64,000 nt of DNA, from contig OX104112.1 in NCBI GenBank assembly GCA_944474755.1, positions 87,495,756 to 87,559,755 of the forward strand, written 5' to 3'. The position numbers were made by a program, and so were the translations under genes. The stretch's first letter is position 1; each line of letters begins with the position of its first letter. Positions 1 to 8,846 of this stretch are shown piece after piece. The notes under the pieces are model-generated. The model was not told the origin of the DNA. It did no database searches and was given only the letters and a program-made list of their open reading frames with translations. Source of the DNA: Limnoperna fortunei. Taxonomy: Eukaryota; Mollusca; Bivalvia; Mytilida; Modiolidae.

Positions 1-32
1 CATGGTATTCCCTTGGAAGCAGACAGAATCAG
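1..32 (+). CDS. TMPPE: TMPPE-like metallophosphoesterase, partial internal exon
   Basis: The window opens inside a coding exon that ends at 32 in front of a GTAAAC donor. The reading frame starting at base 1 gives HGIPLEADRI plus two bases (AG) of the next codon, so the intron is in phase 2, which is exactly what the exon at 871 needs. The rest of the protein lies upstream of the window. Joined across the intron, the residues run into the Y-N-G-H-G-M segment typical of TMPPE just before the last catalytic motifs. The exon is short and the call rests mainly on this phase and family match. Confidence 0.6.
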
Positions 33-284
33 GTAAACATGGTAAATGTGCATTTTATACAATACAACAGAATGTAACTTGGATTTATTTTTTACATGAT
101 TGACTTGTATTAATACCAAGGATTTGTCAAATAATATGTTCACTGGGGCCATACAATTATAACTAGTATCAACTCATACACTGGCAAAGACAGATTATAT
201 ATTGGTAACAAATAACACTGTTTTTCTTCATTGGTGTTTTTGTTATATTTACATAATTTATTCTTACACATTAGGACACAATGC

Positions 285-545
285 CAATAATGGTGTTTAA
301 TGCCACGTTCAGCAATTTTTCAGCTATACTGCAGCATCCAGTTTTTTTTTTGGGGAGGAAGCAGGAGTTTCCAAAGAAAAGCTCTGACATATGCATTCTA
401 TAGAAAACCTGGCAGTCCTTGTCAGATAAGATTGGAGTTGAGCACACCCTGCCTGCAGTGCGACTCGGGCCTGCATCCTCACTGTTGACAGACCACATGA
501 TCAAAAATAGACTTTACCACATTCAACCACTCAGACTCCAAGGAC
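285..545 (-). mobile_element. tRNA-derived SINE (minus strand)
   Basis: Read on the minus strand, the copy begins with a tRNA-like head (CTGAGTGGTTGAATG, an A-box-like block, near 530) and a weak B-box-like region near 470. It continues with the shared body (AGGGTGTGCTCAACTCCAAT, then CTTCCTCCCC) and ends with a tail TATAGCTGAAAAATTGCTGA and TTAAACACCATTA. The same body occurs at 36408, 48225, 57484 and 58395 (plus) and 14250 (minus). It lies in a TMPPE intron. Confidence 0.75.
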
Positions 546-870
546 CCTGAAATTATGTTGTCGATGTTAGGTTAAAAAGGTTGTGTTATTGCATGTCTTT
601 GTAACATTAGGCTCCATATTTAATGTGGATTTCAAGAGGGGTTTAAATGCACCAACCTTTTTTTCTGAAGTTAATTAAGTTTGCCATTAATATTTAACAG
701 ATGGGCATTTCCGAGACATACATAGAAGAGAGCTAGAGTTTCCAAGAGAAACCAGTTCTGTTATGTTATGATTTATGTCATTTAAAATATAAATATTTAA
801 AGCAAATGTTGAGCTTTTGTTTGATTTTTGCAAGTGTTGTTACTTTAGCCATGTTGTTTTTTCACTTCAG

Positions 871-1010
871 GTATAATGGACATGGAATGAAATTAGATTC
901 TGCTATTGAAGGTTGTTCTAGTGAACAAACAGTAATACTGTTAGCCCATCAACCTCATGCTGCCAAGATGGCAATTACGTCTGGTCATAAGATAGATCTT
1001 ATTCTTAATG
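871..1010 (+). CDS. TMPPE: TMPPE-like metallophosphoesterase, penultimate coding exon
   Basis: This 140-nt exon lies between a TTCACTTCAG acceptor and a GTAGGT donor. It encodes 46 residues with the metal-ligand motif LLAHQPHAAK, which is the conserved histidine block of calcineurin-like phosphoesterases. It ends with LILN plus one base, so the glycine of the final G-H-T-H motif is split by the intron. TMPPE proteins are multi-pass membrane proteins with a C-terminal binuclear-metal phosphoesterase domain; the substrate is not known. The membrane segments are upstream of the window. An ATG at 806 opens a frame across the acceptor, but that part is intron. Confidence 0.88.
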
Positions 1011-1130
1011 GTAGGTTGTCAGCAGAGAAGTAAAAATTTGCATACTAGTTGTATCTACTGTGTGAATGCTTAAATATTGCATCCTTTTTAACTGAAAATC
1101 TAGACAAAATACTTTTTCTGGATGTGTGTA

Positions 1131-1190
1131 GCATCCTGAATATAGCTGAAATGTTGCTTACTGTACATAAAACAACAAACAATCAATTTT
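1131..1190 (+). repeat. Solo LINE/SINE 3' tail fragment
   Basis: TCCTGAATATAGCTGAAATG followed by AAAACAACAAACAATCAAT is nearly identical to the 3' end of the full LINE at 7428-7485. Only the tail is present, which fits a severely 5'-truncated retroposed copy. Confidence 0.6.
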
Positions 1191-1346
1191 CCTTGATGTA
1201 AAGTAAAATTTTTTGTTAAATCCCGGCTACTTAGTGGCTAATGCCTTATAGTAATCAGTCTGTCCCTCAGTGTGTCTGTCCATAATCGTGTCGGGGCTAT
1301 AACTATTTGTCTTTGAGGTAGACTTATTGATATTTGGTATGTGAGT

Positions 1347-1360
1347 ATCAAAGCGATGTG
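1347..1360 (+). repeat. Left target-site duplication of the LINE
   Basis: ATCAAAGCGATGTG at 1347-1360 recurs exactly at 7493-7506, bracketing the LINE. Confidence 0.88.
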
Positions 1361-1379
1361 ACCCCGTGTGGGACCAGGG

Positions 1380-2129
1380 GCACAGGAGAATAGGCCCACG
1401 GCTTCCTCAGCCTGCAGTAAGAGTCTGCTAACAGAGGCAACACTTGCCGTGTGTTGCGACCCGTGTCGATTACAGGACGGGATTTCAGTAGGCCGGGTAA
1501 ACGGTCCCGATAACCTACTGAACCCTTACTTTTTCTAGACGGGAAATCGAGTTAGCCCTGACTTCGATGAATCGGCATGTCACGTCTTGCCCTTTATAAA
1601 TCCTTCTCATTTTAGCTTTTCTATTACATTTATTTCTTTTCAAACTATTCCATGAAATGTATTAACCAGTTTATAGAAAGCTTCCTTTAAGGATTTACAA
1701 AGAAGGCGGTGGCTGAAGGGCAAAGCTTCCTCAGCTTTATAGAGGCGACATGTTTGCCGTGTGTTGCAACCTGTGTCGGTGGAGGACAGGATCCTGGTGG
1801 TTGAGAGATCACTCTCTGCTGCATCCATTAGTGCGGGTCAGCGGGTTTCGATTTTCAATACACCACTTTGGCCCTGACTTCAACTAGATGGGAGGCCTGA
1901 TGGACCCGGTTCGGTCAATCGGCTGGTCACGCCGAGCCCTTAACAAGCTTGTCTTCATTTTTCGTATTACTTGATCATGTCTTGTAAATCTTACTAACAA
2001 AATTGTTCAGTAACAGGCTGTTAAGAAGGCGGTGGCTCATGGGTCAATCAAGTAGACAGAGTTTCGAACGGTTGTATCGCCAGGTAACCCACGGGCACGA
2101 GGCATGCGTTCATTAAGAAATTCGTTTGT
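1380..2129 (+). promoter_or_regulatory. LINE 5' UTR made of repeated monomers
   Basis: Two diverged copies of a unit of about 325 bp can be read. One covers about 1380-1700. The other starts at AGAAGGCGGTGGCT (1701) and repeats the TTCCTCAGC, TGCCGTGTGTTGC and GTGTCG blocks and the CCCTGACTTC block in the same order. The AGAAGGCGGTGGCT start recurs at 2024, 323 bp on, just before ORF1. Repeated 5' monomers act as promoters in some mammalian L1s; a promoter role here is inferred. Confidence 0.55.
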
Positions 2130-3374
2130 TTGAGTATACCACCCTTGGAACACCTGATGCTTTCTGCTGGTGATCCGCAGACACCAAGCATCGCCCCTGT
2201 TGGCACTCCGTGGCGGGTGGGTGACAAGGGTGGTGAACCATATTCTTTCATCATGGCTTCAGAAATACAAATAAAAAATGGTACAAAAAAAAGAAAAAAT
2301 GACTTTCCTCTTGAAGAATTGGTTGTTGAAGAAAATTGGCCTAAATTTATTGTTTTATCTAGCAAAGACCCAACTAAACCTTTGGCAAAAGTATCTCCTT
2401 TCATCATAGAAAAAGCTATTAAAGGGTGTGCAGGAGACTTTAAAAATGTCACAAAAATGAAATCCGGTTCCCTCCTTATTGAATGTAATAGAAAACACCA
2501 GTCTTCAAATTTACTAAAACTTTCAAAAATTGTTGATTTAGAAATATCTAGCTCTCCCCACAGAACTCTAAACTCGAGTCAAGGGATTATTCGTTACCGA
2601 GGCGAAGATCTCTCGGAATTATCGGACGACGAAATCTGTTTAGAACTAGAGCCTCAGGGTGTTACAAAAGTGAAAAGATTTATTGCTAACAGACAGGGTG
2701 TTCAGGTAAAACTGAACACCTTTCTGTCAAATTTCAACAAACCCACTGTCCCCAAATCCATCAAGATTGGTCTCTACAAAGCTAAAGTCAGCACATACAT
2801 CTCCAACCCTGTGCGCTGCTTTAAGTGTCAAAAGTTCGGCCACGGAAAGGGACAGTGCAGAGGTCACCAGATTTGTTTCAAGTGTGCAGAGGAAGGACAT
2901 GAGGGCTTCACCTGCACTAAAACTCCAAAGTGTGCTAATTGTGGTGAAGCCCACATGTCCTCATCTAAGGACTGTCAGCATTTTAAAAAGGAAAAAGAAA
3001 TTCAAAAAATAAAAACTGAAAAAAACATCTCTTACCCTGAAGCTCGTCGTCTGGATAATACAACGAATAATCCCTCGTCTCCTGCATCAACGTCATACGC
3101 CAGTGTGGCCAAACGCGTTCTCACTTCAGTTGAAACGCAGACAATCATCACCTGGCCTATTGACAAACAGGAACCTTCAAAATTAACAGTTACAACAACA
3201 GACAAAATCGTTACATCTTCACGAAAATCTTCATCGTCACAAACTGCTACGTCTTCAACACCCTCTCAAACTGCTACGTCTTCAGTACCCTCTCAATCAT
3301 CAACCAATTCTTCAAGCAGCCAAAAAAAAAAATTAAAAAAATATCAACTCCAATTTAAATTCTTCGAACTCTAA
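2130..3374 (+). CDS. LINE ORF1 (gag-like nucleic-acid-binding protein), frameshifted near its end
   Basis: The 414-residue frame holds a basic stretch (about 50-57), an RRM-like region (about 70-220, ending VTKVKRFIANRQG), three zinc knuckles at about 230-243 (CFKCQKFGHGKGQC), 249-262 (CFKCAEEGHEGFTC) and 268-282 (CANCGEAHMSSSKDC), a SYPEARR motif, and a Ser/Thr-rich tail. ORF1 proteins of I-type LINEs bind the element RNA and nucleate the retrotransposition particle. The frame is lost in an A-rich stretch at 3322-3341. A different frame then stays open to a TAA at 3595-3597, which overlaps the ATG of ORF2. The intact ORF1 therefore probably ran about 73 codons further. Confidence 0.85.
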   Translation: MSIPPLEHLMLSAGDPQTPSIAPVGTPWRVGDKGGEPYSFIMASEIQIKNGTKKRKNDFPLEELVVEENWPKFIVLSSKDPTKPLAKVSPFIIEKAIKGCAGDFKNVTKMKSGSLLIECNRKHQSSNLLKLSKIVDLEISSSPHRTLNSSQGIIRYRGEDLSELSDDEICLELEPQGVTKVKRFIANRQGVQVKLNTFLSNFNKPTVPKSIKIGLYKAKVSTYISNPVRCFKCQKFGHGKGQCRGHQICFKCAEEGHEGFTCTKTPKCANCGEAHMSSSKDCQHFKKEKEIQKIKTEKNISYPEARRLDNTTNNPSSPASTSYASVAKRVLTSVETQTIITWPIDKQEPSKLTVTTTDKIVTSSRKSSSSQTATSSTPSQTATSSVPSQSSTNSSSSQKKKLKKYQLQFKFFEL

Positions 3375-3596
3375 TAAAAACTCAAATCAAAAAGGAGATC
3401 GTACTTCAAAACTGCTGAGGGATCCCATAAAGGTCCACAACAGGTTTGGAAGTCTAGATCATCTAGACTCTACTATCTGGGGCGATCCCATGGATACACT
3501 AACCCCAGATACTGCATCTAAAAGTAGATCCCCCAGCAGAAACCGGCGGAATAGCCCCAAAAAAACTGTCAACTATTCCCCTATTCGCAGACCATA

Positions 3597-4658
3597 ATGG
3601 GTACAATAATACAATGGAATTGTCGAGGTCTTAAGATTAATTTTCTTGAAATTACTTTAATAGTTCAAGCCTTTCTTCCTGTTGCATTTTGCCTCCAAGA
3701 ATCCCACCTAAAACCAAGTGATAACATATCCTTAAAAAACTACTCTATATACAGCACATATGTAGATGAGAATGATAGAGCTGCTGGCGGCTCTACCATT
3801 CTTGTAAAAGACCAAGTTCTACATAGCCCTGTAGATCTCAAAACTGATCTTCAGGTGGTTGCTGTTAGAATATCTTTAGACAAAACAATTACTTTATGCT
3901 CTGTGTATATCCCTCCAAATTCTTCATTAAATTTAAATCAGTTGAAACATCTTACTGATCAGCTTCCGGCCCCTTATATATTACTTGGGGACTTCAACGG
4001 ACACAACCCTTTATGGGGCAGTAACACAATAAACGATAAAGGTAAAATTATTGAAGGCTTAATGAATCAGGAAGATCTGTGTGTTTTTAATGATGGAACC
4101 AATACATATTTACATCCTGGGAATGGATCATATTCGGCTGTTGATCTAACAATAGCAGATCCTTCTCTGTTGCCCGATTTCTCATGGAAAGTCCATGATG
4201 ATCTCTGTGGCAGTGATCACTTTCCCATTATCTTGCAATCTTTACACTCGTCAAACACAGAACGAGTCGCTCGGTATAAATTTGGCAAGGCCAATTGGCC
4301 TCTATTTGAACAACTCTGTATAGAGCGACTTAACTCGGATGATTTTGAAGCTGTTTCTGATCCAATTTTAAAATTCAATGAAACACTTATTTCAATTGCT
4401 GATGAAACAATTCCTAAGACCTCGACAAATCCAAAACATCCTAGTAAACCATGGTTCGATGACAGCTGTGAGGACGCTATTAAAGACCAGAAAAAAGCCG
4501 AACGACGCTTTAATAAACACCCAACTCAAAATAATCTTAACCATTTCCAAATTTTTCGAGCGAAAGCTCGCAGGGTAACGAAACAAAGACGACGCACTTC
4601 TTGGCATAAACTGAATAACCATACCCCCATGAATAAAATTTGGAACATGATTTCGTAA
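3597..4658 (+). pseudogene. LINE ORF2 N-terminal part: apurinic-like endonuclease
   Basis: The ATG overlaps the ORF1 stop as TAATG. The 353 residues form an exonuclease-endonuclease-phosphatase domain with the usual series IIQWNCRGLK, CLQESHL, YILLGDFNGHNPLWGS, SAVDLTIADPS and CGSDHFPI. This supplies the N, E, D/N, D and H catalytic positions. In LINEs this domain nicks the target DNA for target-primed reverse transcription. The frame stops at 4656-4658 because one T appears to have been gained (ATTT before CGT). The displaced frame (RKIKGKNSKANVHH) continues to about 4712, where a second shift restores the frame of the RT part. Confidence 0.88.
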
Positions 4659-4712
4659 AATTAAAGGTAAAAACAGTAAAGCAAATGTCCATCATTTAAA
4701 GGATGACAAGAC

Positions 4713-7265
4713 TTGTTAACATCAGAGTCGGAAATATCTAACAAATTGGCCGAAACATTTGTAAAACACTCGTCGCTGAAAATTATCATCCCGATTTTCA
4801 GCGGATCAAAATTTCAAAAAGAAAAATCGAAACTTAATTTCAAGTCAAAAAATCTAGAAGATTACAATACACCGTTTTCTTTGGAAGAGCTAAAAACCTC
4901 TTTGAACAAATCTCACGATACAGCATGTGGTCCAGATGACATCGATTATCAACTTCTCAAACTTCTGCCACAATCTTCTCTCCAATGCCTTTTGAATCTT
5001 CTTAACAACATTTGGGAAACGGGTGACTTACCATCTATTTGGAAAATGGCCACTGTTGTGCCTATTCCAAAACCAGGAAAAGATCACTCGGAAGCGTCAA
5101 ACTATCGGCCTATAGCCCTCACAAGCTGTCTTTGTAAAACCATGGAAAGGATGATCAACGATCGCCTTGTCTGGTTTTTAGAATCCAACAATCTACTTTC
5201 TAATATTCAATGCGGTTTTAGACAAGGGCGAAGTACCCTAGATTATCTTGTACGTTTCGAAACGTATATTCGAAACGCCTTTGCAAAAAATGAGCATGTT
5301 GTGTCTATCTTTTTCGATTTAGAAAAAGCGTATGACACAACATGGAAATATGGTATTTTAAAAGATCATTTTGATATGGGGTTGAAAGGTAGACTTCCTA
5401 CCTTTATTTCAAACTTTTTATTTGATAGAGAATTTAAAGTTAGGGTCAATTCTACTTTATCTGACCCTTTTGAACAGGAAATGGGTGTTCCTCAGGGAAG
5501 CATCCTTTCTGTCACTTTATTTAGTATCAAAATTAATAGCCTTGCTCAAGTTTTAAAAGATAATATTTATGGTTCTCTTTATGTTGACGACTTCCTCATA
5601 TGTTACTGAGGAAAAAACATGAATAATACTGAACGTCAACTGCAGTTATGTTTAAATAGAATAGAGAAATGGGCAATGGAGAATGGTTTTAAATTCTCCA
5701 CTGCAAAAACCGTTAGGATGCATTTTTGTAATAAGAGAAAGATGCATCATGATCCCGAATTAAAATTACATAATAATCCTATAAAAATTGTAAAGGAAAC
5801 TACTTTTCTTGGCCTCATATTTGATTCAAGGCTAACCTTTCTACCCCATATCAAAATGTTAAAAAATAAATGCATTAAAGCATTAGATATTTAAAAAGTC
5901 ATATCCAGTAACGACTGGGGTGCTGAGTGCGATGTTTTACTTAATCTATATAGATCGCTGGTTCGATCTAAATTGGATTACGGTTGCTTTATTTATGGTT
6001 CTGCTCACAAGTCATATGTCAAAATCCTTGATACTATACACCATCAAGGATTGCGACTATGCCTTGGAGCTTTCAGAACCACACCTGTTGAGAGTTTATA
6101 TGTAGAAGCAGGCGAGCCTTCTTTGTATCAAAGAAGATTAAAGCTCGCTTTGCAATATGCAACCAAATTAAAGGCATATCCTGGCAACCCCGCCCACGAC
6201 TGTGTTTTCAAACCTCTTTATCAAAACATTTTCGAAAAACATCCAAACAAAATTCAACCTTTTGGCCTCCGAATTAAATCTCATTTGGAAAATTCTGGTA
6301 TAAATTTAGATGAAATTGCTGCAATCGAAATTCCGCATAATCCCCCGTGGTTAAACCCAAAACCGACATTTATTTATGATCTAAGAAAACATAAAAAGTC
6401 TGACACAAACCATTTAATAATACAACAACATTATGCAGAAATTAAATCTTGTTACCCTGACTATAGTACTATTTACACAGACGGGTCAAAAGACGGTGAT
6501 AAAGTTGCCTCGGCCACTGTCTTCGGAGAGCGTGTTGAAACTCGCCGCCTTCCGTCTGCCTCATCTGTATTTACAGCAGAGGCGCAAGCTATTCTTCTTG
6601 CGATGAAAATAGTTGCTTCGTCAGACGAATGCAAATTTATTGCCTGCTCCGATTCCCTGTCTTGTCTACTGGCTATTGAAAATTTCAAAATTAAAAATCC
6701 TCACATTTTAAAAATGATTCAAATCTACAAATCTCTTGTTGCTTTGGGAAATGAGATTATCTTCTTCTGGATTCCCAGTCATGTCGGAATCCGTGGAAAC
6801 ACAGTCGTGGATCAGGAGGCTAAAAATGCACTAAAGGATACTATCATTAACTGCAATATTCCTTTTACCGATTTTAAAGTGTTGATTTTTAAATATATTT
6901 CTAATTTGTGGCAGAGTGGTTGGGATCTCCAAGTTCATAAGAAACTTCATGAGATCTAGCCACTACTGCACACAAATAATTTTAAATGTTTTAGTGGTCG
7001 AAGAGACCAAGTTGTTTTAACAAGATGTCGTCATGGTCATACCAGGACGACACATAGTTATATTTTAAACAATGAGCCACACCCCGAATGTGTGCCATGC
7101 AACAGTCCATACACCATTAAGCATGTCTTGATGGACTGTGTGGACGTGGCCCACATTCGGGAACGTTTCTATAGTGCAGATATTTATTTTAATTTATATA
7201 AAACTGTCGCAGGCGACACAATTTTAAAGTTTTTAAAAGAAATTAATTTATTTAATAAAATTTAA
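4713..7265 (+). pseudogene. LINE ORF2 C-terminal part: reverse transcriptase, RNase H and zinc motif
   Basis: A single frame runs from 4713 to the TAA at 7263-7265 with three internal stops: TGA at 5607 (after SLYVDDFLICY), TAA at 5892 (after ALDI) and TAG at 6957 (after HEI). RT blocks are visible: PIPKPGKDHSEASNYRPIAL, QCGFRQGRSTLDYL, FFDLEKAYDT, GVPQGSIL and the catalytic Y-V-D-D. RNase H follows with YTDGSKDG, TAEAQAILLA, SDSLSCLLAIE and PSHVGIRGN. The C terminus has a Cys-His motif (C-V-P-C near 7092-7105, then KHVLMDC). The three stops look like single-base changes, which suggests fairly recent death. Confidence 0.88.
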
Positions 7266-7492
7266 TTTCACTACTAAGTGTGATGCTTCATATCTTTTAT
7301 TGTTTTAAGTACCATTTTTATTTGTATATATTCTCATATTATTGTATGAGATCACGTTTTAGTATAAAAGGGAGGCATGAAGTACTACTAATTTTAAAAT
7401 ATTAATTTAAAAATTGTAATTTTCACGTCCTGAATATAGCTGAAATATTGCTTGCTGGACGTTAAACAACAAACAATCAATCAATCAATCAA

Positions 7493-7506
7493 ATCAAAGC
7501 GATGTG
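7493..7506 (+). repeat. Right target-site duplication of the LINE
   Basis: Exact copy of 1347-1360. The interrupted older repeat resumes immediately after it. Confidence 0.88.
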
Positions 7507-8391
7507 TCACATACCATGATTGATGACCTTTGACCTCTTGGTCAGCATGGCCCACAGAGATGGGCACTATCTCACTTATATCTAGTTTGTGTTTTCAACA
7601 TTTGTCACCAAAGATTTGACAGTTTTATTTTGTAATCAGTATTAATATTTTTTTGACATATTATTACAAACATTTCATACTTAAAAGTCTTACTGATCAT
7701 TACACTGTACATTGGTGTGGTTCATGTAGACTTTCAGATTGTATTTGAACATGTCTATCTTGTTTTCATAAGGCCAAAGAATTTTTGCATTTGTATTATG
7801 GTACAGAAGAAGAAAAAGACCTTGTAAATTGAACAAATTAAAGTCCTTTCACCCAGGGTAGAAACACACAAACTGTGGTTGAAATATATAGACCTAAAAG
7901 TTTCTAAGAAACAGATTTTTAAATGACATTTTTACAATTTCTTAATCCCCCCCCCCCCCTCTTTAAAAATGACATGGTCCTTTAGTTGAACAAACTTGAA
8001 TCCCCTTCATCCATGAATACTTTTTGCCAAATTAGCGTCTGCTAAGATTTTGAATTTTGACATAATATTTTAACAGTTCCTTAAATTGTCTTTTCTTGGA
8101 AGAGCATGTGACACAATTTAAAAAAAAATGGGATTGAAATTCACCCAATTAACATTATGGTTCTGGAAGAAGGAAATGAACATGTGAAACATTTACAACA
8201 ATGACGATGATGACATAGACATTTTTTATTTTTGAAAAGCTCACTGGGTCCTTTAGCTCAGGTGTACAAAAAAAGGCTAGATTGCAGAAAGTAGTGTCAA
8301 ACACTATCATTCAAACAAGGTGACAAATAAAATCTTTTTTGTTTACTTTATACATGCAGTTAATTGGCAGTATTATAATTATATACACACA
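7507..8391. other. Intron remainder, no gene seen
   Basis: The first 100 bases continue the repeat fragment split by the LINE and contain TGACCTTTGACCT, a direct-repeat-1 nuclear-receptor-like site. A run of about 13 C lies near 7947. No coding frame or clear element is visible in the rest. Confidence 0.5.
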
Positions 8392-8407
8392 TATATTTTA
8401 AGACATA

Positions 8408-8648
8408 ATTAAGGAATATTTCAAATTTCTGAACAGGTTATAGAGTAAAACCTGTTCAGAAATTTGAAATATTCCTATAATTTAATTTAAACTATAAATC
8501 TTAACAATTTAAATGGTAAAAACATCCATGACATCATGGAACTTGAATTTTAACGGCGTAAGAATAGGTTAAAGGTCACACAGTTTGTATCGTATAATTA
8601 ATGAACCAATCAGATTTCAGCTTACCAAACAAATTAAATTATTATTTT
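8408..8648 (-). mobile_element. Short element with internal palindrome, at the TMPPE acceptor
   Basis: The copy holds the palindrome AAGGAATATTTCAAATTTCT...inverse at 8409-8478, then about 170 bp that are the reverse complement of 59110-59290 (both carry the DR1-like site, a CATGACATCATGGAACT block and AAGCTGAAATC). It is flanked by 16-bp direct repeats with one mismatch (8392-8407 and 8649-8664). Duplications of that length suggest retroposition rather than a cut-and-paste transposon. The type of element is unknown to me. Confidence 0.7.
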
Positions 8649-8658
8649 TATATTTTAG

Positions 8659-8846
8659 GACATACCCATGGTGGTCAGGTGTTTCCAATGGTTATTGGTG
8701 CTTATCTCTTCAATCCATTCTATGTAGGACTTTACCAGCGAGGAGAAACTTATATATATGTCACTCCAGGCACATATTATTGGGGAATTCCTATGCGAGT
8801 TTTCACACAACATGAAATAACTAAAATAACTTTAGTGTCTAGTTAA
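8659..8846 (+). CDS. TMPPE: TMPPE-like metallophosphoesterase, last coding exon with stop
   Basis: The exon starts after TATATTTTAG and completes the metal-binding motif G-H-T-H-G-G-Q that closes calcineurin-like phosphoesterase domains. The C-terminal signature follows: PMVIGAYLFNPFYVGLYQRG, then YVTPGTYYWGIPMR, and ends ITLVSS with TAA at 8844-8846. Length and order match the C terminus of TMPPE proteins. The 7.6-kb intron before it holds a complete LINE, and the acceptor sits at the edge of a 241-bp repeat whose target duplication includes the first six exon bases (see findings). The 3' UTR follows; AATAAA-like hexamers occur (for example near 9310) but the cleavage site cannot be fixed. 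Confidence 0.92.

Larger units (their letters stand above)
1361..7492 (+). mobile_element. Full-length I-superfamily (Nimb-like) LINE, inactive
   Basis: This 6.13-kb element is bracketed by a perfect 14-bp duplication (1347-1360 and 7493-7506) and ends in an (ATCA)n tail. It has a 5' UTR of repeated units, ORF1 with three CCHC knuckles, and ORF2 with apurinic-like endonuclease, reverse transcriptase and RNase H. An ORF2 with RNase H behind the RT, plus a CCHC gag, places it in the I group (I, Nimb, Ingi, Loa). It carries one frameshift in ORF1, two compensating frameshifts between endonuclease and RT, and three in-frame stops, so it cannot move itself. It inserted in the sense direction into the last TMPPE intron, inside an older repeat (1215-1360 continues at 7507). 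Confidence 0.9.

Noticed and set aside
806..1033. 75-residue frame as a separate small gene
   Set aside because: It reads through the acceptor and donor of the TMPPE exon 871-1010; only the middle part is coding.
2048..2452. 134-residue minus-strand frame
   Set aside because: It is the antisense shadow of LINE ORF1.
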